Positions 34,370 to 45,407 of a stretch of 64,000 nucleotides of DNA are shown here, piece by piece; within the stretch, counting starts at the first letter, position 1; each line of letters opens with the position of its first letter. Under the pieces are notes generated by a model. The model did no database searches. It saw only the letters and a program-made list of their open reading frames with translations, and was not told the DNA's origin. Location: contig CM055075.1 in assembly GCA_029204045.2 (NCBI GenBank), positions 23,285,601 to 23,349,600 of the forward strand, in the 5' to 3' direction. The position numbers and the translations under genes were made by a program. The DNA comes from Tillandsia leiboldiana (Eukaryota > Streptophyta > Magnoliopsida > Poales > Bromeliaceae).

Positions 34370-36337
34370 ATGTTGGGTGAAAGTGGTAATATTTATAGAC
34401 CTCCTCTTTTTTATGGGACTAATTATGCTTATTGGAAAGTGCGGATGAGAGCTTTTCTCATCGCAATTGATGAGCGGGTATGGCAATCCGTGGAATACGG
34501 TTGGGTGCATCCTGTTGAGGAAGTAGGAAATTCTACTACCCCAAAACCTCGCTCTAGATGGTCCAAAGAGGAATTTGAAAGATCTTCTTACAATGGGAAA
34601 GGTATGAACGCTTTATTTAATTCTCTTTCCTCGACTGAGTTCACACGAATTTCCGCGTGTGAATCCGCGAAGGAAATTTGGGATATTCTCAAAATTACAC
34701 ATGAGGGTACTAATCTTGTAAAAATTCAAAAGCTCCAGATGCTTACAAGTCAATTTGACTCTATTCATATGGAAGAGCATGAATTGTTTACAGATTATTA
34801 CACTAGACTTCAAGATGTAATAAATACATGTGCTAATTTAGGAGAAAAGATCCTGGAGTCGAAAATTGTAAGAAAGATACTTCGGACTCTTCCGGAACGG
34901 TTTAGGGCAAAGGTTACCGCCATTGAAACCGTTAGTCATCCGGATGAGATGAGTATAGAGGAATTAGTAGGTGCTTTGCAAACTTATGAAATGACTTTTC
35001 CTACTAATCAAGTTTCTTCCAAGTCTTCTTCTAAGCTTACAGGTATTGCATTCAAATCAACAAAGGAAGAAGATAGCGAATCAAGTTCCGACGATGAAAT
35101 CTCTTTTGCCGATTTTGAAGAACAATTGGCGCGGATCGTAAAGAAATTTCGTCGGAAGTTTTGGAAGAATCGAACCGATGGATCTTCATCCACGAAATCT
35201 TCTAAAGGATCATCGGGTTCTAAATCCTCTAAACTCAAAAGCTTTGCAAAACCTTCTAAAGAAAAAGAAAAAGATGATTTCGAAGGGGAAATCCAATGCT
35301 ATCGATGCAAAGGCTACGGCCATTTTTCAATGGATTGTCCTTCTAAGAAATCATATAAAAAGAAGGCTTTGCAAGCGAAAACTTGGGACGATTCTACTTC
35401 TAATGAATCAACCTCAAGTAAAGAGGAAAAAGAAAAAATCGTTGCTTCTCTTGCCTCTCATTTTCCCTCTTCTAATAATTGTTTATCATCTTTAGTCACT
35501 GACTCTACTCCTTTGATTTTGTATGAAACATCAACAACCGGCGGAGAGTCATCAAGTGAGGGGGAGTCGGACGAGGAAGAACTCGTTGAGGCATATCAAC
35601 AACTTCTTGCGGAATCTAAGAAGATGGCCAAGCATATCAAGAAGTTGAGGAAGCAACAACTTGAGAATCAAGACGAGAATCATGCTTTAAAGATAAAACT
35701 TCATGATCTCGAGGAGGAACAAGGACGTTTATTGAATAACAATAAAATCCTCCAAGAAAAGCTAAACCAATCGGAGACAAACGCTAAATCATATACGGAC
35801 AAGATTGGTTTTCTAGAAAAACAGTTTGAGGAGATTCATGTCACCAACCAAGCTTTGACCAAGCAAGTTCATGAACTTAAATCCGACATACAAAGGCTTT
35901 CAACTGGTTCCAAGAAACTTGATTGTATGTCCGGGTTAGGTCAATCAAGCAAGGTTGGTTTGGGATTCAAAAAGGACCAAACTGTGCATGCTTCAAGTTC
36001 CACAATGAAATTGAAAGGAAGAACTTGTCACTTATGTGGACTTGAAGGACATTTGGTGAAGAATTGCCCGAAAAAGAGAAAGAAGAGTCCTTCGGCAACT
36101 TCATCTACGGAGCGAACTCAACGGAATCAAAAGACACACCAAGTCAATGGAGTTCACTCAAACCACCAAAGGTCCGAGCCACAACATCAATCATACAAGT
36201 GGATCATTGCGAGGCAAAGACCTAAGGTGGACCAACAGTCAAAGCGGACAACCCCCGGCCACAACGAATCAAGACAACCTAAAATCCAGCGATTTTGGAT
36301 TCGGAAAGGTGATATCTTTCCTTGTCTTAAGTTCTAA
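34370..36337 (+). CDS. gag: gag polyprotein of element C, intact
   Basis: The ATG at 34370 (MLGESGNIYRPPLF) gives 655 codons. The frame is open further upstream, but that part is LTR and primer site. Residues about 10-215 are a copia gag domain (UBN2/DUF4219 type): YWKVRMRAFLIAIDERVW, ALFNSLSSTEF, SKIVRKILRTLPERF. Then come an acidic/serine-rich linker, a CCHC knuckle CYRCKGYGHFSMDC near 310, a long coiled coil at about 430-540, and a second knuckle CHLCGLEGHLVKNC near 553, followed by a basic tail. This order resembles Sirevirus gag. It would form the particle shell and bind the RNA. No stop or frameshift is seen, while no pol follows. Length is normal for a Sirevirus-type gag. Confidence 0.9.
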   Translation: MLGESGNIYRPPLFYGTNYAYWKVRMRAFLIAIDERVWQSVEYGWVHPVEEVGNSTTPKPRSRWSKEEFERSSYNGKGMNALFNSLSSTEFTRISACESAKEIWDILKITHEGTNLVKIQKLQMLTSQFDSIHMEEHELFTDYYTRLQDVINTCANLGEKILESKIVRKILRTLPERFRAKVTAIETVSHPDEMSIEELVGALQTYEMTFPTNQVSSKSSSKLTGIAFKSTKEEDSESSSDDEISFADFEEQLARIVKKFRRKFWKNRTDGSSSTKSSKGSSGSKSSKLKSFAKPSKEKEKDDFEGEIQCYRCKGYGHFSMDCPSKKSYKKKALQAKTWDDSTSNESTSSKEEKEKIVASLASHFPSSNNCLSSLVTDSTPLILYETSTTGGESSSEGESDEEELVEAYQQLLAESKKMAKHIKKLRKQQLENQDENHALKIKLHDLEEEQGRLLNNNKILQEKLNQSETNAKSYTDKIGFLEKQFEEIHVTNQALTKQVHELKSDIQRLSTGSKKLDCMSGLGQSSKVGLGFKKDQTVHASSSTMKLKGRTCHLCGLEGHLVKNCPKKRKKSPSATSSTERTQRNQKTHQVNGVHSNHQRSEPQHQSYKWIIARQRPKVDQQSKRTTPGHNESRQPKIQRFWIRKGDIFPCLKF

Positions 36338-37930
36338 ATAGCTTATGACTGTATGTAATGCTTTGATTGGTTTTCCCTTCATATCTTTCTTAATCTTTGC
36401 ATTACATGTTTTTCAATGCTCTTCGTTTTTATACTTTGTTTTTGAACAAAAGGGTTTTTACTGAACAAGTGCATTGAATAAAAAGGGCTTCACGTTTATT
36501 CACTCCAAATTAATTTTATTTGGATTATCAACTTTACTCCATAATTATAATCTTGAAGATACTTCATTATAGGAGTTTTTGATATTATAAGCATCAAATT
36601 TTAGAAATCTTGTGTGATCTTTAGATGCTTAATCTATCTCGGTTGTGTGAATTCATTGTGATAAACGTGAGACAACCGATAGAATAAAATTTGGGATTTA
36701 ATTTTTTCACGTAAGAGATTGAATTCTTACAAGGGTATTAAAATGATTTATAAAAGATGTGGAAAGAGTTACATCCGAAAGGAGTGTGAAAACTACCACC
36801 ACATGCTGGAAAGAGCTGCCACCCCGGTCGTCCGGTTTGTGTGTGAAGCTACCACATGTTATGGATGCTTGATAGTATTTTATGAGAAAATCTTTAGTTG
36901 AAGCATTTGGAGATTTATATGCAAAACTCTTATATTTTGAACAATCTCCTGGTTGGTATAAGGTGGAATAGTTGAAAGATGCTCAAAGAGCCACCCTTAG
37001 GTATTTTAGTGCTTATCTCAAATTTGAAAGGGTAAAAATTCAGAATTGATGTCATTTGGAAATCTCCGTAAGTCATCTTTGTAAATCCGTTACATCTTGA
37101 TAGAGTTTGGATCTCAAGATTATTTTTGATGACTTGTGTTTGATGAATATAACATGAAAAACGGTTTATAATGTTTTACCTTTATTTTTCATGATTTTGG
37201 AGTAAATCTTTTTAATTTCGTGAAATTAATTGGATTGAATGGCATCTATGTGAATTCATTATTTTTCAAAGCACTTACATGGATTTCTTGATGGAATACA
37301 AATCGGTATTTGAAAAGATTCCAAAATCTGGATTTGTTTCAAGAAATTATTTGATTTTTGCTTTCTGGTACAGGTACGCAATCTGCATTTTTGTTATATA
37401 CCGGAACTGAGCTTTTATCTCTCTTTCTCTATGAACTAATGCTGTTAGTGATTTCCTTTTGTCTAGTATGTTCACTGTTTGACAATTTGTGACAAAAAGG
37501 GGGAGAAGAGAAATAGGGGGAGACAGAGATGAGATCATCGAGATAGGGGGAGAACGGAAAATGATGATCGTATCACAAAGGGGGAGAACATGGAGAACAT
37601 GTTAGAGATGCTCAAGATAGGGGGAGACAAAGAAAAAACAAAAGAACCAAAAGGAAGACGGATCAAATGTAGGATTCTAATTTCTAACGACTAACGTTTG
37701 ATTTTGTTTGGAGTTTTGGTTTTGGAGGAATTACATCACTTTAAGACTCCAAGTCCTAAGTCATAGAGTATGTTCTAGGACTGTTTGGTTCAAATGTAAT
37801 TTTGTATTTATTGGATCTTTCACGCAAAGAAAATCAATGTTTTGGTGATGACATTGAGTTTCGATTTTTTGGTTTAAGATGAGTGACTTGAGCGCTTTTA
37901 TATATTTTTGGGTTTTGTCACGAAATTGCC
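36338..37930 (+). other. Non-coding interior of C with polypurine motifs
   Basis: No coding frame is supported. A block at 36755-36865 (ACTACCACCACATG...CTACCACATG) is conserved in D (62208-62315). At 37497-37640 GGGGGAGA recurs five times, resembling extra polypurine tracts described in Sireviruses. Confidence 0.65.
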
Positions 37931-37942
37931 AAAGGGGGAGAT
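37931..37942 (+). other. Polypurine tract of C
   Basis: AAAGGGGGAGAT lies directly before the 3' LTR. Confidence 0.85.
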
Positions 37943-39333
37943 TGTTACGGCATTTTGGTATTGGCATATTTCGTGAGTCAAGTCAGTGAGTTGAGTCGGA
38001 GTCTTAAAGGGATCAAATTGTCAATCAGCAATCAAAGACTTTGAGAAGATTCAACAAGAGCTCAAGTTGACACTCAATGTCTTGAGTCTTGAAGATTGAA
38101 GATGAAGAATTATGGATCAGTCACATTAATCTCAAGAAGAAAGTATTCAAAAGGATCAGGTATGTTTAACTAAATAATTTTGGTGATCCGAATACTTTCT
38201 TATAGTGTAGAAACACTTGGATGAACTTTTATTGTCATAATAATCAAAAACTGGTGTTCGGACATGTTCAGGATCCGGATCAGAGCCAACGATCCGGATC
38301 CCGAAGGTTGTTGCTTCATACAAGACTTCGATCCGGATCCATGCAATTTCCGATCCGGATCCCGAATGTTAAGTTTTCTGATTTGTATGAACGATCCGGA
38401 TCGGGCCTTGCAATCCGGATCCCGAACCCTTGGTTTTCTGGAATCGTCAATCTCGTTACGACGATCCGGATCGCAATAAATCTGATCCGGATCGCCGTCC
38501 TGAAAATTTCCAGATAAGGTATTTTTTTGATTCTTATCTCTTTCCAAAGGTTTCTAAACTATAAATAGACATTTAGGGTTTCTCAAAAACGTGGGAGCTA
38601 CGGCCGATCTTTTTATAAAACTCTTGAGAGCAACCCTAGAGGCTAGGTTTTCATCGTTCTTTTTTATAGCCTCTTTTAGGTCAATTCGATGGTTCTTTCA
38701 AGAACATATCTTTTGTCGAATTGATCTAATCTTTGCTTAGAGATTTCTTCTACGGTTCCTCATTGAGAATCTAAGCAAAGGATCACCATCGAAGTCAATA
38801 TTCTTATCGACTGAGTTTGCGTCGTGGATTCGACGTTGCATCGTGGATTCGGTGTGCTAAAGGCATTTCGTGGATTCGAAACGTGTGCTCGTGGATTCGA
38901 GTGGCGTTCGTGGATTCGAACGTATGCAGTGGGCGTGCAAAATCGGTGGAGCGTGAGGTCCAAGAAATTGAAGGAGGGGTTAAATCCGTGGAGACGGTAA
39001 TCACCTTGTTATTCTTCTTTTCTTAGGGATTGTTATTGCGCGGATATCCAACCGGTCAGCGCAAGGTCCGAAGAAGCTGAAGGAGGGGTTGAGTCCGTGG
39101 AGTCGGTAATCACCTTGTTATTCTTCTATTCTTAGTGGATTGTTATTGCGTGTTGGTCCCGTGGTTTTTCTCCTGGATTGGAGTTTCCACGTATATCTCG
39201 GTGTGCTGTTTTTATTTTCCGCATTGGTTTTTATTTTGCACTGAGATTGAGTTTTTAAGTATTACACCTATTCACCCCCCCTCTAGTTGTTTGATAGTAC
39301 CTATTTAGATCCTTTGGGATTAATAACTCTACA
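37943..39333 (+). repeat. C 3' LTR
   Basis: It is 1391 bp, the partner of 32948-34335. Palindrome cluster at 38271-38494 and TATA box at 38559-38568. Confidence 0.92.
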
Positions 39334-39338
39334 GATTC
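39334..39338. repeat. Target site duplication of C, right copy
   Basis: GATTC, matching 32943-32947. Confidence 0.93.
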
Positions 39339-39564
39339 CGATGCACGACTAATCACCGTATCACTTTGAATCCCGTTCCGGGGGATCCCGATATCGGATT
39401 TCAGATCCGATCGCACCGTCGGCTTTCTTTTTCCGCGCTCTATCGCAGAAAAATACTAGCACCCCACAATGGCCAACTTTTAGGAATTGAATAATTTTAT
39501 TTCACTTGAAGGCTTAAATGACTACACGTAAGTCAAAAATACCCCGAAAGGCCGGATCACTACA
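39339..39564 (-). repeat. B2 3' LTR, proximal part
   Basis: It matches 48222-48447 and ends at TGTAGTGATCC (minus strand) next to the purine tract at 39565-39578. Confidence 0.9.
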
Positions 39565-39599
39565 CCACTCACACTTTATAAAAAGTTTCGTCCTGAAAC

Positions 39600-41072
39600 T
39601 TAAATACAAACCCCACTAATCAATTCGGGAAAACATTCCCTCATCTTCGATTCCAGTTCCCAAGTCGCCTCGCGCTCTTCATGGTTGCTCCACTGGACCT
39701 TTACATAGGGGATTGTTCGTTTGCGCAACTTCTTGTCCTCTCTCGCCAAAATCCGCACCGGCGTCTCCTCGATGCTTAAATCCTCTCGCAACTCGATGGT
39801 GGAGGCATCCAAGGCATGAGAGGGATCGGCTAGGTACTTTCGGAGCATTGAGACGTGGAGCACGTTATGGACTCGTTCGAGATTTGGCGGCAGGGCTAAT
39901 CGGTACGCCACCGGTCCTATGCGTTCTAGGATCTCGAACGGTCCTACGTACCTCGGGCTTAACTTTCCCTTTATGCTGAAGCGTCGGTTCCCCTTGGAGG
40001 GCGAAACTCGGAGCAACGCGTGTTCACCCACCATGAACTCTAAGTCTCGGCGTCTGTTGTCCGCGTAGCTTTTCTGTCTGCTCTGGGCGGTCAGTAGTCT
40101 TTGTCTAATCAATCGCACCTTTGCTTCGGTCTCCTCCACCATATCTGGGCCCAGAAACTTACGCTCACCCAAGTCGTCCCAGCATATTGGAGACCGACAG
40201 CGGCGCCCGTACAGGGCCTCGTATGGTGCCATCTGAATGCTGGCCTGGTAACTGTTATTGTGGGCAAATTCCACTAGGGGCAGACACCGTGCCCACCCTT
40301 CGCCCAGGTCCAAAACGCATGCCCGAAGCATGTCCTCCACAATTTGTATCACCCGCTTTGATTGTCCATCGGTCTGCGGGTGAAAAGCCGTACTGAAGTG
40401 CAACTTGGTTCCCATTGCTCGCTGCAGGCTCTGCCAAAAGTTTGACACAAATCGCGTGTCCCTGCCCGACGTGATGGACGTCGGCACCCCATGCAACCTT
40501 ACTATCTCGTTGATGTAGGTTTGCGCCAGTCGTTCCCGCGCCCACGTCGTGTGTATGGGCAGAAAGTGGGCTGATTTCGTCAAACGGTCCACGATTACCC
40601 ATATTGCATCGTGTCCCTGTGACGATCTCGGGAACCCGGTCACAAAATCCATTGTAATCATGTCCCATTTCCACTCGGGCACCGGTAAGGGTTGCAATTT
40701 TCCTGCTGGACGCTGGTGCTCGGCCTTCACTCGTTGGCACACCAGGCAATGTGCCACAAACCGAGTCACGTCTCCCTTCATTTTGGGCCACCAGAAGGTC
40801 TGTTTGACGTCCTTGTACATCTTCGTTCCCCCGGGATGCGCTGTATATGGAGCGGTATGCGCCTCCCGCAGGATTTCCTCTTTGAGTTCCGGTAGATTCG
40901 GCACGCAGATTCGTCCCCGAAATCGTATCGTGCCGTCGGAGTTTACTGTGAAATCACCTTCTTGGTCAGCAGTTACTCTACTTCGCACCAGCTGGAGTTG
41001 GTCATCAGTCGACTGCCCCTCGAGAATTCTGTCAAGCAGGGTAGGTCTGACCACCAGTGTCAGAAGTTGTTC
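39600..41072 (-). pseudogene. B2 integrase, second tandem copy with chromodomain-like tail
   Basis: An open frame of 538 codons covers 41216-39600. Its first 48 codons are the tail of the first copy (MAYRLALPP...DLSVEE), then it re-enters integrase at QLLTLVVRPTLLDRI. It carries the zinc finger, core and an undeleted C-terminal region (YVGPFEILERIGPVAYR) and ends PYVKVQWSNHEEREATWE. The second catalytic Asp is changed: SGRDTRF instead of SDRDTRF (near 40467). The third acidic residue reads SKRVIQ instead of SERVIQ, so two of the three DDE residues are lost. Despite its openness this copy cannot be an active integrase. Confidence 0.85.
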
Positions 41073-42350
41073 CTCGACGCTTAAATCCTCTCGCAACTCG
41101 ATGGTGGAGGCATCCAAGGCATGAGAGGAATCAGCTAGGTACCTCCGGAGCATGGAGACATGGAATACGTTATGGACTCGTTCGAGATTCGGCGGCAGGG
41201 CTAATCGGTACGCCACCGGTCCTACGTACCTCGAGCTTAACTTTCCCTTTATGCCGAAGCGTCATTTCCCATTGGAGGGCGAAACTCGGAGCAACACGTG
41301 CTCACCCACCATGAACTCTAAGTCTCGGTGTCTGTTGTCCGCGTAGCTTTTCTGTCTGCTCTGGGCGGTCAGTAGCCTTTGCCTAATCATTCGCACATTC
41401 GCTTCGGTCTCCTCCACCAAATCTGGGCCCAGAAACTTACGCTCACCCAAGTCGTCCCAGCATATTGGACACCGACAGCGGCGCCCGTACATGGCCTCGT
41501 ATGGCGCCATCTGAATGCTGGCCTGGTAACTGTTATTGTAGGCAAATTCCACTAGGGGCAAGCACCGTGCCCATCCTTCGCCCAGGTCTAAAACGCATGC
41601 CCGAAGCATGTCCTCCATAATTTGTATCACTCGCTCTGATTGTCCGTCGGTCTGCGGGTGAAAAGCCGTACTGAAGTGCAACTTGGTTCCCATTGCTCGC
41701 TGCAGGCTCTGCCAAAAGTTTGACACAAATCACGTGTCCCTGTCCGACGTGATGGATGTCGGCACCCTATGCAACCTTACTATCTCGTTGATGTAGGTTT
41801 GTGCCAGTCGTTCCCGCGTCCACGTCGTGTGTATGGGCAGAAAGTGGGCCGATTTCGTCAGACGGTCCACAATTACCCATATTGCATCGTGTCCCTGTGA
41901 CGATCTCGGGAACCCGGTCACAAAATCCATGGTGATCGTGTCCCACTTCCACACGGGCACCGGTAAGGGTTGCAATTTTCCTGCTGGACGCTGGTGTTCG
42001 GCCTTCACTCGTTGGCACACCAGGCAGTGTGCCACAAACCGAGTCACGTCTCCCTTCATTTTGGGCCACCAGAAGGTCTGTTTGACGTCCTTGTACATCT
42101 TCGTTCCCCCGGGATGCGCTGTGTATGGAGCAGTATGCGCCTCCCGCAGGATTTCCTCTTTGAGTTCCGGTAGATCCGGCACACAGATTCGTCCCCGAAA
42201 TCGTATCGTGCCGTCGGAGTTTACTGTGAAATCACCTTCTTGGTCGGCAGTTACTCTACTTCGCACCAGCTGGAGTTGGTCATCAGTCGACTGCCCCTCG
42301 AGAATTCTGTCAAGCAGGGTAGGTCTGACCACCAGTGTCAGAAGTTGTTC
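41073..42350 (-). pseudogene. B2 integrase, first tandem copy
   Basis: It holds the zinc finger, core D (TMDFVTGF) and E (SERVIQ), but the codon after the second Asp region is a stop (SDRDT then TGA at 41727-41729; CGA in B1). A second TGA follows PSNGK (41259-41261), and 27 bases are missing next to GPVAYR, both exactly as in B1. The repeat period to the second copy is 1278 bases. Confidence 0.85.
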
Positions 42351-43787
42351 GACTGTACCTGCTGGTACTACTTCTAGTCTTAATCGCAAAAAATCCGCAA
42401 TCAGACTATCTTGCTGGGTGATGGCACTTACCCCTGCCTTCTCGGCCTGCCCCTTACGGCTCAGGGCGTCGGCCACCACATTTGCCTTTTCCGGGTGGTA
42501 GTGGATCGTTAAATCGTAATCCTTCAGTAGCTCGAGCCACCGTCTTTGTCGCAAATTTAACTCCTTTTGGGTGAAAAGGTACTTAAGACTTTTATGATCT
42601 GAGCACACATTGCAGTGTGCCCCATACAGGTAGTGTCTCCAAAGCTTGAGGACGAACACAACCGCTGCAAGTTCCAAATCGTGCACGGGGTAGTTTCGCT
42701 CGTATTCCTTGAGCTGTCTTGACGCATAGGCTATAACCTTTCCCCGTTGCACGAGTACTCCACCCAGTCCGTTTCGCGACGCATCGCAATACACTTCATA
42801 ATCCTCCCCTGGTTCTGGCAGGGCGAGAATCGGAGCTCGCGTCAATCTATCCTTGAGCTCCTCGAAGCTCCTCTGACATTTGTCCGTCCAGATGAACTTT
42901 TCCCCCTTTTTAGTCAAACGGTTTAAGGGGGTGGCTATCTTGGAGAAACCCTCCACGAAGCGCCGGTAGTACCCGGCTAATCCTAGAAAGCTTCGAACCT
43001 CTGTTACCGTCGTCGGTTGGGACCAGTCCGTCACCGAATCTATCTACTTCGGATCGACTGCGACTCCAGCTGCTGAGATTACGTGCCCTAAGAAGCCAAC
43101 GTCTCGGAGCCAAAACTCACACTTTTTGAGTTTGACGTAGAGTTTCTGTTCCCGTAGGGTCTGGAGGACTGTGCGCAGATGTTCTTCATGTTCCTCGTCT
43201 GTACGGGAGTAGATGAGGATATTGTCGATGAAGACCACCATGAATAAATCCAGGAAGGGTTTGAATACCCTGTTCATCATGTCCATGAACACCGCCGGGG
43301 CATTCGTGAGCCCGAACGGCATTACTGTAAATTCGTAATGACCGTAGCGAGTCCGAAAAGCCGTTTTGGGGATGTCCTCCCCCTTGACCTGGACCTGATG
43401 ATAGCCCGACTGCAGGTCAATCTTTGAAAACACTGTCGCCCCCTGTAGTTGGTCGAAGAGGTCGTCGATCCTTGGCAGGGGGTACTTGTTCTTAACGGTG
43501 ACCTTATTTATCTCCCGGTAGTCGATGCACAACCGGAGACTTCCGTCCTTCTTCCTCACAAACAGGACGGGCGCGCCCCAGGGTGACGCGCTAGGTCTGA
43601 TGAAGCCCTTATCCAAAAGGTCCTCCAACTGTGCCTTGAGTTCCTTCAACTCCGCGAAGGCCATCCTGTACGGTGCCTTGGTGATGGGTTTGGTGCCAGG
43701 AAGTAGTTCAATAGGGAAGTCGACTTCTCGTTCCGGCGGTGCTCCGGGGAGCTCTGCCGGAAACACGTCCGGAAATTCCCTTACCAC
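42351..43787 (-). pseudogene. B2 reverse transcriptase and RNase H
   Basis: The frame 43787-43044 (MVREFPDVFPAELPG...) contains RT up to GVAVDPK, then TAG (43041-43043) where B1 has AAG. The frame 43034-41730 continues with DWSQPTTVTEVRSFLGLAGYY, RNase H (YCDASRNGLGG to NVVADALSRK) and the integrase start. The catalytic motif is FIDN instead of FIDD (near 43230), which removes an essential metal-binding Asp. The region upstream of RT is intact here, unlike B1. Confidence 0.88.
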
Positions 43788-43819
43788 GGGACCGCTGATC
43801 CTTATCTGGGGAGCGGCCC

Positions 43820-44055
43820 TGAACTACCTATCGGCCCATCGGGTTCTCGGCTGCAAGGCATAGGGTGGAGCCTATTTATTCCTTGCATGGCCCTTAACGG
43901 GCCCCGAGTACACAAGGTTCTCCTATGCTCCGAAGCTCGCCCGCGCACATCGGCCGGGGGAGGCTTCGCCTAGTACTTAAGGATTCTAGAGAGAGGGAGC
44001 GAGAGAGAGAGTCTAACAGGGGCAGCAGGTTAAGGTGTGACCGGTGCTCCTAATC
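43820..44055 (-). other. Non-retroviral segment in the protease position (B2)
   Basis: The minus strand is nearly identical to 20745-21010 of B1. It contains no protease motif. Confidence 0.6.
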
Positions 44056-44096
44056 TAAGAGGGAAAAGTGAAACCAAAAAAATTTACCTGCCGTTA

Positions 44097-45185
44097 CTAG
44101 GTTTGGGACGTCGCGTCCTCCACTGCAGTATCCCGGGGAGTCCGTCCACAGCCCTTGGGCCAGCGTCGTACGGCATGCTGGGGAAGGGACTTGACGTCTG
44201 AGGAGTCTGCGGATTGCTGGTCGTCAGGCGAATCCTTTGGCTGAACGGGGGCCGCAGCACTCTCTGGTCCTTTCTGCTGCGGTGGCGCGGTGGCGGCGGG
44301 GATGGGCCCCTGTGGGCAGAAGGCACGGGAGTGGTCCGGTAAGCCGCACTGATTGCAGTAATGGTACCTCCACGTACATTCTGCCACCGGGTGAGCACCC
44401 TTGCAGATTACGCATGGTCCCCGAGGTGGTTTCGCGTCCCTTTCATATTCCATGACCGAGCGGTTCCCTTGTCTAATGTTCTTCAGGTCGTCCTCCAATT
44501 GCCGCTTGACGCTGTCGGAGAAGAAAGCGTCAAAAAGTTCCTCTCTAAAGGTCGTCCATGTCGGTAGCGAGTCGTTTGTTGACGGGTCCGGGCGTACCGT
44601 CTTCCACCAGATGCGTGCATTCCCTTCGAGGAAGTGAATGGCTAGTGGAACCCGCTCGTGTTCCTCCATAAGTAGGTCCTCGAAGAGTTTTTCCATGGTG
44701 TCTACCCATTTCTCGACGACCCATGGATCGGCCGTCTCTCCCTCAAAAGTGGGAGGGTCATGCTTCTTGAACCTAGTCAAATTCGTCCTGACCCTTTCTC
44801 GCGTCGTTCGTTGCTCCGTAATCCCTCCTACAACGGCGGACCCCCCGAGAGTAGGGGTCGTTCCTGCCTCCCCTGCTGTCGCCCCCACCACGGGCCCCGT
44901 GGTCGTCGGAGTAGGTACATCCCTTGGGGATGGGGGCTGTTCCGTCGTCGTGCCACCCGTCCCTTGCGGTCCCGTAGTGGGTGCGGTGGCTTCGGGCGGA
45001 GGGGTCGGATCGCGCTCGGCTGGCGCGGTTGCCTGTTGCTGCGTCAGGTGACGAACCTGCTCCGTCAGCGTCGCTAATTGCCTGGCCATTTCCCGCAGTT
45101 GTTGTCGGAGGAGCTGGTTTTCTGTGGTGGTCGGGGTCACTCTGTCCGCGTCCGCATTCTCGGTGGACGATCTAGCCCGGGCCAT
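44097..45185 (-). pseudogene. gag: gag of B2, internally deleted but open
   Basis: A 362-codon frame starts MARARSSTENADADR. It has an N-terminal coiled-coil-like part, a Pro/Thr/Gly linker, the capsid motif FLEGNARIWWKTV and RQGNRSVMEYER. It then jumps directly to DAKPPRGPC and a knuckle-like stretch CVICKGAHPVAEC...HYCNQCGLPDHSRAFC. About 100 residues of the capsid domain that usually follow EYERE are absent. Relative to B1 the deletions are complementary: B1 keeps EYQREFVRF and loses the knuckle, B2 the reverse. Confidence 0.82.
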
Positions 45186-45396
45186 CGTCCGCTATAGACA
45201 AAGAAACCACGTTAACCCTAAGGTTATAACCCTAACACCCTGTCTTACGATTACACCTACATTACGTTCCCATTTTCCCCGTACTCTAACGTACTACGCA
45301 CCTATACCTTGGTTATCTCATGTCTAATTTGCTTGTGGTACCCTACACTGTGGATGTGGATCACGTCTACTATGGTTATGGTTGTTTTTCTCTGAT

Positions 45397-45407
45397 ACCA
45401 TTTAATC
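45397..45407 (-). other. Primer binding site region of B2
   Basis: The plus strand CTCTGATACCATTTAATC (45390-45407) is the reverse of the leader and site of B1; TGGTATCAGAG spans about 45390-45400. Confidence 0.8.

Larger units (their letters stand above)
32948..39333 (+). mobile_element. Element C: gag-only copia (Sirevirus-like, TR-GAG type) retrotransposon
   Basis: LTRs of 1388 and 1391 bp (32948-34335, 37943-39333) begin TGTTACGG and end ACTCTACA. They are nearly identical, and the flanking GATTC copies are perfect, so the insertion is recent relative to its host. A primer site and an AAAGGGGGAGA tract are in place. The single gene is a full-length gag; about 1.6 kb of non-coding DNA occupies the rest, with no protease, integrase or RT. 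This matches the description of TR-GAG non-autonomous elements. Mobilisation would need a partner copia supplying pol. Confidence 0.92.

Noticed and set aside
16649..39338. B1 and C share the target sequence GATTC
   Set aside because: Different superfamilies and only two cases of a 5-mer; coincidence is sufficient.
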